Source of the DNA: Candidatus Baltobacteraceae bacterium
Lineage (GTDB): Bacteria > Vulcanimicrobiota > Vulcanimicrobiia > Vulcanimicrobiales > Vulcanimicrobiaceae
NCBI GenBank assembly: GCA_036489885.1
Contig: DASXEW010000003.1
Coordinates: 1,984,001-2,048,000 of the forward strand
Reading direction: 5' to 3'
DNA: 64,000 nucleotides
Made by a program: the position numbers and the translations under genes
Part shown: one piece after another, positions 8,195 through 16,910 of the stretch
How the letters are laid out: each line of letters begins with the position of its first letter
How positions within the stretch are numbered: the first letter of the stretch is position 1
Notes under the pieces: generated by a model
Database searches by the model: none
Told to the model about the DNA's origin: nothing
Seen by the model: only the letters and a program-made list of their open reading frames with translations

Positions 8195-9840
8195 GAATTG
8201 CCCGTATAAAGATCTTTGTAGCGCTCGCGCAGCTCACGTTTGAGGAACTTTCCAACGCCCGTGCGCGGAATCGCGTCGACGAACACCACACGATCGGGCA
8301 ATTGCCACTTTGCGATGCGCTCGCCAAGCCACGCGCGGACCTCGTCCTCTGAAAGCGTGACGTTCTCGCGCACGACGACCGCGGCAACCGGGCGTTCATC
8401 CCATTTCGGATGCGCAACGCCGAACACGCAGGCTTCTTTGATGTGCGGATGACCCATCAAGGTGTTCTCGAGATCGACCGAGCTAATCCACTCGCCGCCT
8501 GACTTGATGAGGTCTTTGGAGCGATCGACGATCTCGATGTAGCCGTCTTGGTCGATCGTGACGATGTCGCCGGTGCGAAACCATCCGTCGGCAAACGCGT
8601 TCGAAGCCGGCGTCTTATAATATGCGGAAACGACTGACGGACCGCGGACCCACAGCTCGCCGCGCGTCGCCCCATCTTGCGGGACCTCGTTGCCGAGATC
8701 GTCGAGCACGCGCCATGATACGATCGGCGAAAATTTTCCCTGCTTGCGCTTACGTGGGGTCAGCGCTTCGAGTGGTCCGTCTTCGGGGCCGAAGAGTGGA
8801 ACCGTCGTTCCGAGCGGACTCATCTCGGTCATGCCCCAGGCATGCGTGACGCGAATGCCGAGCGATTCCAAATCGTCCATCAGTTGCGGTGGAACCGCAG
8901 AGCCTCCGATAATCACACGATCGAGCGACGGCAAACGCTTTCCGGCCGCGCGAAGCGCGTCGCGTATCGCCAGCCAAACGGTCGGGACGCCGCCGCTGAA
9001 GGTAACCCTTTCGGATTCGAAGAGCTCGATGAGCCCGGCTGGATCCAGACGGCTGCCCGGCATGACGATCTTGGCGCCTGAAAGCACGGCAGCAAACGGA
9101 ATGCCCCAAGCGTTGACGTGAAACATCGGCACGATCGGGAGCACGACGTCGCGACGCGCGATGCTGAAGACGTCGGCACTGTTGATCGCGAGAGCATGGA
9201 TGAACGTCGAACGATGGCTGAAGACCGCTGCTTTTGGATCACCGGTCGTCGCCGAGGTATAGCAGATCATGGCGGCATCGCGCTCGTCGAGCACGGGCCA
9301 TTCGCACGACGGCGATTCGGCGGCCAGTAATGTTTCGTAATCGTAGGCGTTGGGGAGCGTCTCCGAGCCTTGGCCCATGACGACGTAGATGCGGTTCGCG
9401 AGCTGGGGTCGCGCGTCGATCGCTTTCCGCAGAACCGGTACCAGTGAAGCGTCGACGAAGATTGCTTTGTCGTCGGCGTGCTCGATCACATATGCGATCT
9501 GGTCTGCGAAGAGCCGAATGTTTGCCGTATGCAGTACCGCACCGGATGACGGTACGGCATAATAGAGCTCGAGATGCCGATGCGTGTTCCACGCAAAACT
9601 TGCGACGCAATCACCCGGACGAATGCCTAAACGCGCGAGCGCGTTTGCCAACTGCGCACAACGGCGTCCAAAATCAGCATAGGCGTACCGGAAAATTGCA
9701 TCACCGTCGCGCGAGACGATCTCGCGATCGCCGTGATTGCGAACCGCGTGCGCCAATATCCCACCGATTCCGAGTGGGATATCCATGATCAACCCGGGCC
9801 ATGTTACGAGCGGCGTTTTGGCGCGCTCCGCGCTTTGCAT
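8191..9840 (-). CDS. Medium/long-chain acyl-CoA synthetase (AMP-forming)
   Basis: A 549-residue member of the ANL superfamily. The phosphate-binding loop is YTSATTGDPKA (residues 194-204), with Ala where the family consensus has Gly at two positions. HAWGMTEMSPLG is the A5 motif, DGWFRTGDIVTIDQDGYIEI the A7 region, and DRSKDLIKSGGEWIS the A8 hinge. GVGKFLKREL near the C-terminus provides the adenylation lysine. It should activate a fatty or aryl acid through an acyl-adenylate. GGAG lies 8 nt before the ATG at 9840. It converges on the PaiB gene with a shared TTAA. Confidence 0.9.
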   Translation of the reverse strand: MQSAERAKTPLVTWPGLIMDIPLGIGGILAHAVRNHGDREIVSRDGDAIFRYAYADFGRRCAQLANALARLGIRPGDCVASFAWNTHRHLELYYAVPSSGAVLHTANIRLFADQIAYVIEHADDKAIFVDASLVPVLRKAIDARPQLANRIYVVMGQGSETLPNAYDYETLLAAESPSCEWPVLDERDAAMICYTSATTGDPKAAVFSHRSTFIHALAINSADVFSIARRDVVLPIVPMFHVNAWGIPFAAVLSGAKIVMPGSRLDPAGLIELFESERVTFSGGVPTVWLAIRDALRAAGKRLPSLDRVIIGGSAVPPQLMDDLESLGIRVTHAWGMTEMSPLGTTVPLFGPEDGPLEALTPRKRKQGKFSPIVSWRVLDDLGNEVPQDGATRGELWVRGPSVVSAYYKTPASNAFADGWFRTGDIVTIDQDGYIEIVDRSKDLIKSGGEWISSVDLENTLMGHPHIKEACVFGVAHPKWDERPVAAVVVRENVTLSEDEVRAWLGERIAKWQLPDRVVFVDAIPRTGVGKFLKRELRERYKDLYTGNS

Positions 9841-9900
9841 GGCAGACTCTCCGCCTCAGGCAGGCCGGTTTCCCTCCCGACGCCGCGAAGTTTGGTTTAT

Positions 9901-10701
9901 ATGGCGGCGAAACTCTATGTCGGAACGTGTGGATACTCATACGCTGAGTGGAAGGGCACGTTCTACCCCGAAAAGATCAAGGCGACCGACATGTTGCCGT
10001 TCTACGCACGTCATTTCGGTGCAGTCGAGATCGATGCGACCTACTATCGGATCCTAGGCGCGAAGACGTTTGCCTCGATGGCAGCGCGGACGCCAGACGA
10101 CTTCCGCTTTGCGGTCAAGGTGCCGGGGACGGTTACGCATGCCGCTGGTGCAGAGGTGGTCCATCCGGATGCCGCGGCCTGGCTCGACGGCGTACAGCCG
10201 CTGGTCGAAAGCAAGAAGCTCGCCTGCGGGCTTTTGCAGTTTCCGAGCGGCTTCAAACCGGAACCCCGCAACGAAGCATATTTGCGCAAGGTGTGCGAGG
10301 CACTCGGCGCGGTTCCACTCGTCGTCGAATTCCGCAATCGCAAGTGGCAGACGAACGAAACGCTGACGCTGCTCAGTGAGCTGGGTGTTTCGTGGACCAA
10401 CGTCGACGAACCCCAGTTTCGAACGCTCTTGCGTCCGGGCGCCGACGTAACCGCGTCGCTCGCATACGTTCGGTTTCACGGCCGCAATTACGAGCAGTGG
10501 TGGAGCGGCGACAATGCGACGCGCTATGAATATTTATATTCCCAAGAGGAGCTCACACCGTGGACCGATCGGATCATCGATCTCGCGGCGCAGCCGAAAG
10601 TCCGCGAGGTTTACGCCTACTTCAACAATCACCGCCGCGGAAACGCGGCGCGCAATGCCGAGATGCTCGAGGAGCTTTTGCGCGAGAAGCTTAGTCGTTG
10701 A
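9901..10701 (+). CDS. DUF72 (YecE-like) protein
   Basis: A 266-residue DUF72 TIM-barrel-like protein. KLYVGTCGYSYAEWKGTFYP at the N-terminus, FGAVEIDATYYR, FRFAVKVPGTVTHA, LACGLLQFPSGFK, VVEFRNRKWQ, YVRFHGRN and VYAYFNNHRRGNAARNA are the recognised family blocks in order. ATG at 9901 is chosen because it begins directly at the conserved region. The biochemical function of DUF72 is unknown. It overlaps the convergent NUDIX gene by 11 nt at the 3' end. Confidence 0.88.
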   Translation: MAAKLYVGTCGYSYAEWKGTFYPEKIKATDMLPFYARHFGAVEIDATYYRILGAKTFASMAARTPDDFRFAVKVPGTVTHAAGAEVVHPDAAAWLDGVQPLVESKKLACGLLQFPSGFKPEPRNEAYLRKVCEALGAVPLVVEFRNRKWQTNETLTLLSELGVSWTNVDEPQFRTLLRPGADVTASLAYVRFHGRNYEQWWSGDNATRYEYLYSQEELTPWTDRIIDLAAQPKVREVYAYFNNHRRGNAARNAEMLEELLREKLSR

Positions 10702-11149
10702 ACTCGATCGTAATTCCGGCTTCTTGGAATCCATAATAACCGCGGCGGTCGCCGTTCAGATAACTGAGGAGGGGTTTGCGGACGACGTCCGCGCTTAGAC
10801 GCTCGCCGACCGACGCGAGAGGTACCCACGCGAAATCAACGGCGTGCAGATCACCGTCGCGCATCTTCGGCTCGCCGTCGGAGCGCACCACAAACGCGAC
10901 ATTGGTGAACTGCGTTTCGGTTAAGCGATCGAACGACTCCGCCACGTACGCAACGTTCACGATCTCGACCGGCAGCGAGACCTCTTCGTCGAATTCGCGC
11001 TGCAGCGCAGCCTCGAGGAGCTCGTACGGTTCTTGCCGTCCTCCCGGAAGATTCCAGAGTGGGCCGGGATGATTGCGGTACCGGCTCGCGACCAGAAGAA
11101 GGCAACCCGCGCGCTCGAGGATGCCCGTACAAAGATGAATCCGCTTCAT
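10691..11149 (-). CDS. NUDIX hydrolase
   Basis: A 152-residue NUDIX protein. The Nudix box starts at G37 and ends REFDEEVSL, fitting GX5EX7REUXEEXGU except that the late Gly is Ser. PGPLWNLPGGRQEP precedes it, as usual. Substrates of such stand-alone enzymes are nucleoside diphosphates linked to various groups and cannot be deduced. The ATG at 11149 overlaps the stop of the multicopper oxidase by 4 nt (ATGA), making it the last gene of the copper-related minus-strand run. About 30 bp at its start is repeated at 13293-13322. Confidence 0.85.
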   Translation of the reverse strand: MKRIHLCTGILERAGCLLLVASRYRNHPGPLWNLPGGRQEPYELLEAALQREFDEEVSLPVEIVNVAYVAESFDRLTETQFTNVAFVVRSDGEPKMRDGDLHAVDFAWVPLASVGERLSADVVRKPLLSYLNGDRRGYYGFQEAGITIEFND

Positions 11150-12591
11150 GCCATGTAGTCGACCTCCGTCATCATGCCGTCCATCATATGCACATCGTTG
11201 TGGCAATGCAGCACCCACCGGCCGGGCGGAGAAGTCGCCGCGAATCGCCACGTTGCCGTTCCACCGTTTGGATCGACGAGCGTCACGTCCTTGGACAACG
11301 GATAGCGAAGGGCACGGCCGTTCATCGCGACCAGCTCGAAAACGTGCCCGTGAAGATGCATTGGATGATGCATGTCGGTCGTGTTCTTGAAATGCACCTC
11401 GACGCGATCGTCCCGACGGACGACGATCCTTTGTGTGTGCGGCCACGTTTTGCCGTTCATCGTCCATCGCGAAGAGGCCCATTTGCCTCCGCCAAGTACG
11501 TACGAGGCGCGCTTGTCTATCGGAATTGCGGCCGGTCTGCTCCCGGGAGAGCCGGCTGCGCCAGCCAGTTCGTACGTGAAAAAGCGGACGCCTTCGAGCG
11601 CGGAGGGCGAACCGAGCGGCGATGCATTCTCCATGCCGGGCGTGTGTACGACAACGGCTTGCTCGAAGGCCATCGGATCCGCAGCCAGACCTTGCAGCAG
11701 CCACGCGCCGGGCTTCGTAACCTCGAACCACGCATCGTAGCGTTCCGCGACGCCGACACGCAACGCGTCGACGTCGATCGGTTGCGGCAGCGGATTACCA
11801 TCGCTGTGCGTGACGTGCAACCGATGTCCGCCTAGGCGGATGTAGCGCGTCTGCGTCGGATTCGCGTTGAGAATACGCAAACGAACCCGGTGACCGACGC
11901 GAACCACGATTGGACGCACGTTAGGATAGCAGGCACCATTGATGCAATGCGCCGCGTAGGCAACCTCATCGCCCATTCTATCGTCGGGCGACATTGCCAG
12001 AAGTTCCGGCGAACCGGCAGGGTCAACCATCGGGGCCGTGCTGACGCCACGCATGGCGGCTCGGATCGTCGACCTCTTAGGCACGTCGTGAAAGACCAAC
12101 GCAACGTCGACGTCAGCGGGTTCGTCGCGCACGTCGTCGACGATGATCATTCCGAAGAGTCCCTGGAACAACTGGTCGCCGACGTGGCTGTGATACCAGC
12201 GCGACCCGGGCGGTCCCGGAACGAATTCGTAGAGATATTCGTCGCCGTCTCGTACGGGCTTTTGCGTCACGTAGGGAACGCCGTCCATGACATTCGGTAA
12301 GATCATCCCGTGCCAGTGGACCGTGCTGAGCGAGCCGGTCCGATTGAGGAAATGCGCGCGCAGACGTTGCCCGTGGCGAATGCGAAGCAGCGGCCCCGGA
12401 ATACTGCCATTATAAGCAAGTCCCGCAGAGACGACACCGGGAAATGGCCGAAAGGTCAACGGCTTCGCGGTCAGCGTGACGTCGAGCGTTTCTGATTCGG
12501 CGGCTTTTGCGGAGAGCGGTGCAACGACGCTTGCCGACATGAGCGCCGACGCCGAAGCGCGCACGAACGCGCCGCGAGCGATTCGAATCAT
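11146..12591 (-). CDS. Multicopper oxidase (laccase/CueO-like)
   Basis: A 481-residue exported multicopper oxidase with an N-terminal signal sequence (about residues 1-31, ending near SAKAAES). The four copper-ligand motifs are in order: VHWHG near 92, WYHSHVGDQ near 132, HPMHLHGH near 418 and HCHNDVHMMDGMM near 459. The last provides the HCH tripeptide linking the type 1 and trinuclear sites, with a Met-rich tail that can serve as the type 1 axial ligand. It couples substrate oxidation (Cu(I), phenols or metals) to reduction of O2 to water. It lies 1 nt after the cytochrome c gene and overlaps the NUDIX gene by 4 nt. The cytochrome neighbour suggests it may accept electrons from a c-type cytochrome. 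Confidence 0.9.
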   Translation of the reverse strand: MIRIARGAFVRASASALMSASVVAPLSAKAAESETLDVTLTAKPLTFRPFPGVVSAGLAYNGSIPGPLLRIRHGQRLRAHFLNRTGSLSTVHWHGMILPNVMDGVPYVTQKPVRDGDEYLYEFVPGPPGSRWYHSHVGDQLFQGLFGMIIVDDVRDEPADVDVALVFHDVPKRSTIRAAMRGVSTAPMVDPAGSPELLAMSPDDRMGDEVAYAAHCINGACYPNVRPIVVRVGHRVRLRILNANPTQTRYIRLGGHRLHVTHSDGNPLPQPIDVDALRVGVAERYDAWFEVTKPGAWLLQGLAADPMAFEQAVVVHTPGMENASPLGSPSALEGVRFFTYELAGAAGSPGSRPAAIPIDKRASYVLGGGKWASSRWTMNGKTWPHTQRIVVRRDDRVEVHFKNTTDMHHPMHLHGHVFELVAMNGRALRYPLSKDVTLVDPNGGTATWRFAATSPPGRWVLHCHNDVHMMDGMMTEVDYMA

Positions 12592-12592
12592 G

Positions 12593-13180
12593 TCAGCCTC
12601 CGACGGTGATCGGCACGGCCATCACTTTACCGCCATATTGCACGCGGATCATCCACGGTCCACCCATCGAGAAATGGACCTTCGTTGCGAGCGTATGTGG
12701 ATCCGAGGTCTTGTGGAGCGGTAGCCATCCGCTTCCGTGACTCATCGAACCCATTTGCATCGTCGCTTCGACTTGCGCAACGGAAGGCGGTGTGCCGGGG
12801 AACGTGACGTTAACCGTCGCCTCTTGCGTCGGATTCGCCGGAACCAGACGCACAATTGGCTTGCCATTGCCGCCGTCGAGCCCGGAAAGATACGCGACGA
12901 CGTTGGCCACCTGCTTCTCGCTCAGTCCGAAACGTGGCATCGGAGGCTCCGGATCTTGTATCGCCTTTGCGATCTGCGCGGGACTCATACGTTTCTCAAT
13001 GCCAACGAGACTCGGTGCTGTCGAACCGCGTAGGCCGGCGCCGTGGCAACCTTCGCAGCCGGAGACTTGCACGAGTTTGGCGCCCGCGGTCGCGTTACCG
13101 CTCGTGTACCCAGCAGCGTTCACCATCGCCGGAACGAGCGGCGCTATCACCAAAACTGCAAAAGTAGATATGAGCTTCAC
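12593..13180 (-). CDS. Exported c-type cytochrome with C-terminal beta domain
   Basis: A 195-residue protein. GTG at 13180 is chosen because AGGAG lies six bases upstream. A signal peptide ends near VNAAG. One heme motif, CEGCH, is followed by the class I pattern GLRGSTAPSLVG and a distal Met in PPMPRFGLSEKQVANVVAYL. The last 75 residues form an apparent beta-sandwich with a Met/His-rich stretch (MQMGSMSHGSGW), resembling YtkA/FixH-like domains and plausibly binding copper. It is followed after 1 nt by the multicopper oxidase, so it may be that enzyme's electron donor or copper chaperone. Confidence 0.83.
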   Translation of the reverse strand: MKLISTFAVLVIAPLVPAMVNAAGYTSGNATAGAKLVQVSGCEGCHGAGLRGSTAPSLVGIEKRMSPAQIAKAIQDPEPPMPRFGLSEKQVANVVAYLSGLDGGNGKPIVRLVPANPTQEATVNVTFPGTPPSVAQVEATMQMGSMSHGSGWLPLHKTSDPHTLATKVHFSMGGPWMIRVQYGGKVMAVPITVGG

Positions 13181-13242
13181 TCCGATCTCCTTTCGTGTTG
13201 CCTTTCCATCGTCGTCAGACGAGCGAAGAGCGACACCGTGGT

Positions 13243-14094
13243 TCACCCGAGGACTGAACGAAGAAAAGGATCCCGGATGTCGCACGCGAGCGCATGCCCA
13301 CACAAAGATGGATCCGCTTCATGCCAGAGCCGTTCGGCTTGTGCGTCGAGCTTGGCTGCCTGCGCACCACGAAGTTCGGTGCCCCACTCGAGACCGAGGC
13401 CGGTGTCGCCGCCCGTGACGGTTGCGTTTGCCGAGCCGACCCAAACGCGGTCCCCGACGCACGCGAGCTTGTGATTGTTATCCGACTGCTCGATACGAAC
13501 CCCGACGCCGCGGAGTTCGGCCAAGGCATTTTCGCGTCCATGCGTAGACTCGGTCGCGTTATAGATGAGGCGAACGTCGTCGCCACGTTGCGCGCGTTCG
13601 AGGAGAGCCCTTGCGATCGGACCCGGACCGAAGGATTCCGTCGCGACGAGAATCTCGTGGCCAGCGCCAGAACGAATCAGAGCGGCTTCCTCAGCGATCA
13701 CCTGCGCTTTGCTGCGAATCGGAAGCGCCTCGTCGATGTCGGCCGAGAGGATCGCATCGTTCCCACCGCTGCTTCGCCAGTTGCGATCGTCGTAGAAGAC
13801 GCGATCGTCAACGATAGCCACCTTCGCATGAATCGAACCCGATCCAACTCCCGGATTCGCGACGACACGTACGCCGTGATCGCGAAGGTCGCTCGCTATC
13901 GATGCGAGCCACTTCTTGGCGTCGTCCTTGCCGGCTGGACTATCGCAAAGATTGACGCTGACGTCTGCGCCACGATCGGCCGCGCGTTCGAGAGCGTGAA
14001 AAACGGCCCCCCGTCCAAGTACGTAGGCATCTAGCTTAACGCACTTGGCGCGATCGATTGCGGCGACGACATTCGATAAGACGACAAGTTGCAC
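13243..14094 (-). CDS. Phospholipase D-like (HKD) protein
   Basis: A 283-residue protein with two PLD half-sites. The first is IHAKVAIVDDRVFYDDRNW (about residues 87-105) and the second is NHKLACVGDRVWVGSANAT (about 206-224); both keep the HxK and the downstream Asp/Asn elements. The PLD superfamily includes phosphodiesterases, cardiolipin synthases and nucleases, all using two histidines. No signal peptide is evident. GTG at 14094 is preceded by AAGGAG. It follows the glycosyltransferase by 9 nt in the copper-associated run. The reverse-strand segment at 13293-13322, inside this gene, repeats the NUDIX gene's start. Confidence 0.8.
   Translation of the reverse strand: MQLVVLSNVVAAIDRAKCVKLDAYVLGRGAVFHALERAADRGADVSVNLCDSPAGKDDAKKWLASIASDLRDHGVRVVANPGVGSGSIHAKVAIVDDRVFYDDRNWRSSGGNDAILSADIDEALPIRSKAQVIAEEAALIRSGAGHEILVATESFGPGPIARALLERAQRGDDVRLIYNATESTHGRENALAELRGVGVRIEQSDNNHKLACVGDRVWVGSANATVTGGDTGLGLEWGTELRGAQAAKLDAQAERLWHEADPSLCGHALACDIRDPFLRSVLG
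13293..13322 (-). repeat. Duplicate of the NUDIX gene's first 30 bp
   Basis: 26 of 30 bases match the first 30 bases of the NUDIX gene (11120-11149), and a further 4 bases upstream of each ATG agree. Read in its own frame, the copy gives MKRIHLCVG against MKRIHLCTG. It lies inside the PLD-like gene in another frame of the same strand and continues open for about 35 codons. It could be a gene remnant or a small duplication. Confidence 0.5.
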
Positions 14095-14103
14095 GCCTCT
14101 CCT

Positions 14104-14985
14104 TCACGACGATTGCCATAAATGGAAAGGATGCTCGAGGCGACGCAAATTCAATCGCAGCTCCTCGATCGCACCGCGGGCAGCGTTCGCGACGCGGTCA
14201 CGAGGCGACTGCTCCGCGTTGAAGAGGCGGTCGATCTCGGCGAATGCGGTAGCCCATTCGCGCTCGAGGCGCGCGACGACCGGACGGGCCGCGGGCGGAT
14301 GATTGCCGCGATAACGACGGGCTGATTTCCCTTTGTGTCCGTAGATGTTCGCGAGCGTTGCGACCTCGGGCAAGGGCGGATCGTAGTCGACGATGTTGCC
14401 GAGTGCGAGATAACGGCGGTCTTTGACCGCGTACAGCGCCGGCGGCAAGACGTTCCCGTAGTGCGCGTAGCGGTATGGGACGATCAGCTCCTTGCCGCGC
14501 AGCCCTTCGATTTTTTCGTGCACCGCGTTTCTCCAGCGCAGCTCCCGATCGAATCGATAGATGCAGAACCGGCGCGCAACGTCGCTGATCCATGAAAACG
14601 AGCCGAGGAAATGATCCGTGTATCCGTCGACGGAGCCGTATTCGTTCCCGAGCTTGGGCAAGAGACCGCGCGCGAGTCCGGCGATTCCCTCGTCGTGAAC
14701 TTCGTCAGCGTCGAGCCACAGCACCCAATCCGGCGTTGCGTTGGCGGCGAGTGCGGCAAACGCATCGTTGCGCATTGTTGCAAAGTCGACGAACTTTGTT
14801 TGGACGACACGCAGCCCTCCGGCTTTCGCGACCTCACTGGCCGTTATCGTCGCCAAGTTCGGATTGAGCATGTCGCCTGCATTATCGTTGACGACGAGTA
14901 CATCAACGACGCTCGCAATCGATGCGAGCGTCGCTTCGAGATACGGCTCCGGAGACGCCCCTACACACAGCGCGCAGGCCAGCAT
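14104..14985 (-). CDS. Family 2 glycosyltransferase
   Basis: A 293-residue protein of the short GT2 type often called 'glycosyltransferase involved in cell wall biosynthesis'. The N-terminal half has the nucleotide-sugar fold: ATLASIASVVDVLVVNDNAGD, then MRNDAFAAL and DWVLWLDADEV, where DAD is the DxD metal site. The C-terminal part (RRFCIYRFDRELRWRNAVHE) matches the acceptor side of the family. ATG at 14985 lies just after the TAA of the CopD-fusion gene and begins at the conserved fold. Its acceptor is unknown. Placement between copper and PLD genes suggests envelope glycan or glycolipid modification. Confidence 0.82.
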   Translation of the reverse strand: MLACALCVGASPEPYLEATLASIASVVDVLVVNDNAGDMLNPNLATITASEVAKAGGLRVVQTKFVDFATMRNDAFAALAANATPDWVLWLDADEVHDEGIAGLARGLLPKLGNEYGSVDGYTDHFLGSFSWISDVARRFCIYRFDRELRWRNAVHEKIEGLRGKELIVPYRYAHYGNVLPPALYAVKDRRYLALGNIVDYDPPLPEVATLANIYGHKGKSARRYRGNHPPAARPVVARLEREWATAFAEIDRLFNAEQSPRDRVANAARGAIEELRLNLRRLEHPFHLWQSS

Positions 14986-14993
14986 TTTTGCCG

Positions 14994-16904
14994 TTAGCCG
15001 CCGTGGCCGGCGTGATTTGCTGCCGCAGCCGGGATGCGCGCCACGCGCACCGCATCGGTGGAAAGCGTCGTCGTATCCGCCAAACCGGCGTGCGCTGTCC
15101 AACGCGCGCGGACGCTGCCGTTGCGGTCCAGTATCAGTTCCGTTTCGTTGCCGTCTTTGGGAGAACGAAAGAGCCCGAGCATATGCCGGACGTCATCGGA
15201 AACATTGATGGCCGGCGTCGCGGACGAAGCGTGTGCGACGTCGACTGCAAGGCAGGTTACGCCCTTTAACGCGGCGAGTTGTGCGAGGCGTTCTTCGGGC
15301 GCGTTAGCGAACAAAACGAGCAGCACGGGTCCGGTCTTCAACGTCTGACTCAGAGTATTCTGCGCGCCCTTTTGCTCAAACGCAAAATCCGGGAGTGGGG
15401 GCGCGGCAGTCGTGGAGATCCGCGAGCCGACATCGCCGACCTGAACGGCGGCCGCGTGGGCCAGGACGTAATTGATCACATCCCAGCGCTGCGCCGGTGT
15501 CAGCTTATCCGCGAAACCCGGCATGACGCCGCCGAGCCCATAGCTCACCCACCAAAAAACGTCCCCGACTTTGTGCGCAAAGATGTGCTCTTCGGTTAGG
15601 TCGGCAGGCCGTATCGGAAGTTTGCGTGCGAGCGGACCGTCGCCCCGGCCGTCCGCGCCATGGCAAACCGTGCAGTTCGCCATGAAAAGCGGCGCGCCGT
15701 GCGCGACCGAGGGTGCGGAGTAGGGCTGCGTTGATGCGAAATACGTCGTCGGATACGCGGTTACGACACCGGGCCGCAGCGCGATTCCGCCGATTACTGC
15801 GCAAACGACGAGTGCGACGAGCGAGGCGACCATGCCGCGATGACGTCGCTGCTCGGCCGTTACAACAGCCGCTACCAGGAAGAGGGAAAATAGGACGAAG
15901 GCGACGTCGACGATTTTTTGTGCGCCGACCGCGATCTCCGCGAAGTCGATCCGAAACGGTAGGGGCCAACGTGGTTCCGTATGGAGTCCCGGCGGTAGCG
16001 TGCCGATGATTCCGACGATCGCAAGGACCAAGAAACCGAAGCTCGCTTCCGTTGAAGCGTTCCGGCACAGACGGCGGATTGCGCTGATCCCCGCCGATAG
16101 GTTGCGTTCGGCGCGCTCGAGGAGAGGCGAAAGCCGGAGGAGGTTGATGCGCGCAATCACGATCATCGCCGCGAAAAACGCAATTTTGAGCAAGAGCAGT
16201 TGACCATACAGCGTTCCGAGTAATGCGGCCGCGGTGCCGCTGAGAAACCACGTATTGAGTATTCCGGTGATCAAAAGCGTTGTTACACACGTGATACCGA
16301 GCACCGAGAAACGCGATGTCACTCGGCCTGCAACGGAAACGCTTTCGGCGTCGCCGTCTTTCCAGATACCCGCGAAGAACAGGGCGAGCGGCGGGAGCGC
16401 GCCCAGCCACGCGCCCGACGCGATCAGGTGCAAGAGATCGGCCGGCAGATGCAAGACGTCGAAGGGAATATCTTCGGCGGCAGCGCCGTGACCGGCCCAT
16501 GCTAACGAAGCAATGAACGCCGCCGAAACCGCCAAGCCAATCCAACGTGCGACGTTTCTCCAGCCGCCGACCTGGACTGCCAGACAGATGCCGATGATAA
16601 CGAGCAACCCCGCGCGCACTTGCCAATCGATACCGAATTGCGTTTGCGTCAAGACGATGCCGAGCACGCCGCCTTGCAATACGCCGGAAAGCGGTGTGCC
16701 GCTCATGTTCGACGACACGTCGAACAGCCACCCGATCCCGCTAAGGAGTGCTACGCACCAACTCGCCCAGGCAAGCACGACGAGCCGGCGATCGATGCGT
16801 TCCGGCAATGTGCGCGCGATCAAGCACCAAAAGACAAAGGAGCCTTCGAGCGACGCGGTCGCTGCAAAATGCAGCGTCCGCGTCACGATCAGGAAAGCAT
16901 CCAT
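14994..16904 (-). CDS. CopD-like membrane protein fused to cytochrome c and a redoxin-like domain
   Basis: A 636-residue three-part fusion. Residues 1-370 contain about eight to ten hydrophobic helices with CopD features (TRTLHFAATASLEGSFVFW at the start; HLPADLLHLIASGAWLGALP near 150-170). Residues 380-480 are a class I cytochrome c with CTVCH and the distal Met in GGVMPGFADKL. Residues 490-636 resemble a thioredoxin/SCO-type fold (TGPVLLVLFAN, ELILDRNGSVRARW) but lack a CxxC pair, and end in the His-containing NHAGHGG. CopD imports or handles periplasmic copper together with CopC, the gene immediately upstream. The fusion would couple copper handling to electron transfer. Confidence 0.82.
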   Translation of the reverse strand: MDAFLIVTRTLHFAATASLEGSFVFWCLIARTLPERIDRRLVVLAWASWCVALLSGIGWLFDVSSNMSGTPLSGVLQGGVLGIVLTQTQFGIDWQVRAGLLVIIGICLAVQVGGWRNVARWIGLAVSAAFIASLAWAGHGAAAEDIPFDVLHLPADLLHLIASGAWLGALPPLALFFAGIWKDGDAESVSVAGRVTSRFSVLGITCVTTLLITGILNTWFLSGTAAALLGTLYGQLLLLKIAFFAAMIVIARINLLRLSPLLERAERNLSAGISAIRRLCRNASTEASFGFLVLAIVGIIGTLPPGLHTEPRWPLPFRIDFAEIAVGAQKIVDVAFVLFSLFLVAAVVTAEQRRHRGMVASLVALVVCAVIGGIALRPGVVTAYPTTYFASTQPYSAPSVAHGAPLFMANCTVCHGADGRGDGPLARKLPIRPADLTEEHIFAHKVGDVFWWVSYGLGGVMPGFADKLTPAQRWDVINYVLAHAAAVQVGDVGSRISTTAAPPLPDFAFEQKGAQNTLSQTLKTGPVLLVLFANAPEERLAQLAALKGVTCLAVDVAHASSATPAINVSDDVRHMLGLFRSPKDGNETELILDRNGSVRARWTAHAGLADTTTLSTDAVRVARIPAAAANHAGHGG

Positions 16905-16910
16905 GCCGGC

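Noticed and set aside
9901-10701. A longer start at 9733 for the DUF72 gene
   Set aside because: The added 56 residues lie over the 5' coding part of the acyl-CoA synthetase on the other strand, and the family begins at KLYVGTCGYS.
10691-11731. A 346-residue reading for the NUDIX gene
   Set aside because: The upstream 194 residues are an out-of-frame reading of the multicopper oxidase; the NUDIX domain starts at 11149 with an ATGA overlap.
15505-16731. A 408-residue minus-strand frame within the CopD fusion
   Set aside because: Arg-rich composition and no motifs; it lies in another frame of the CopD-fusion gene.
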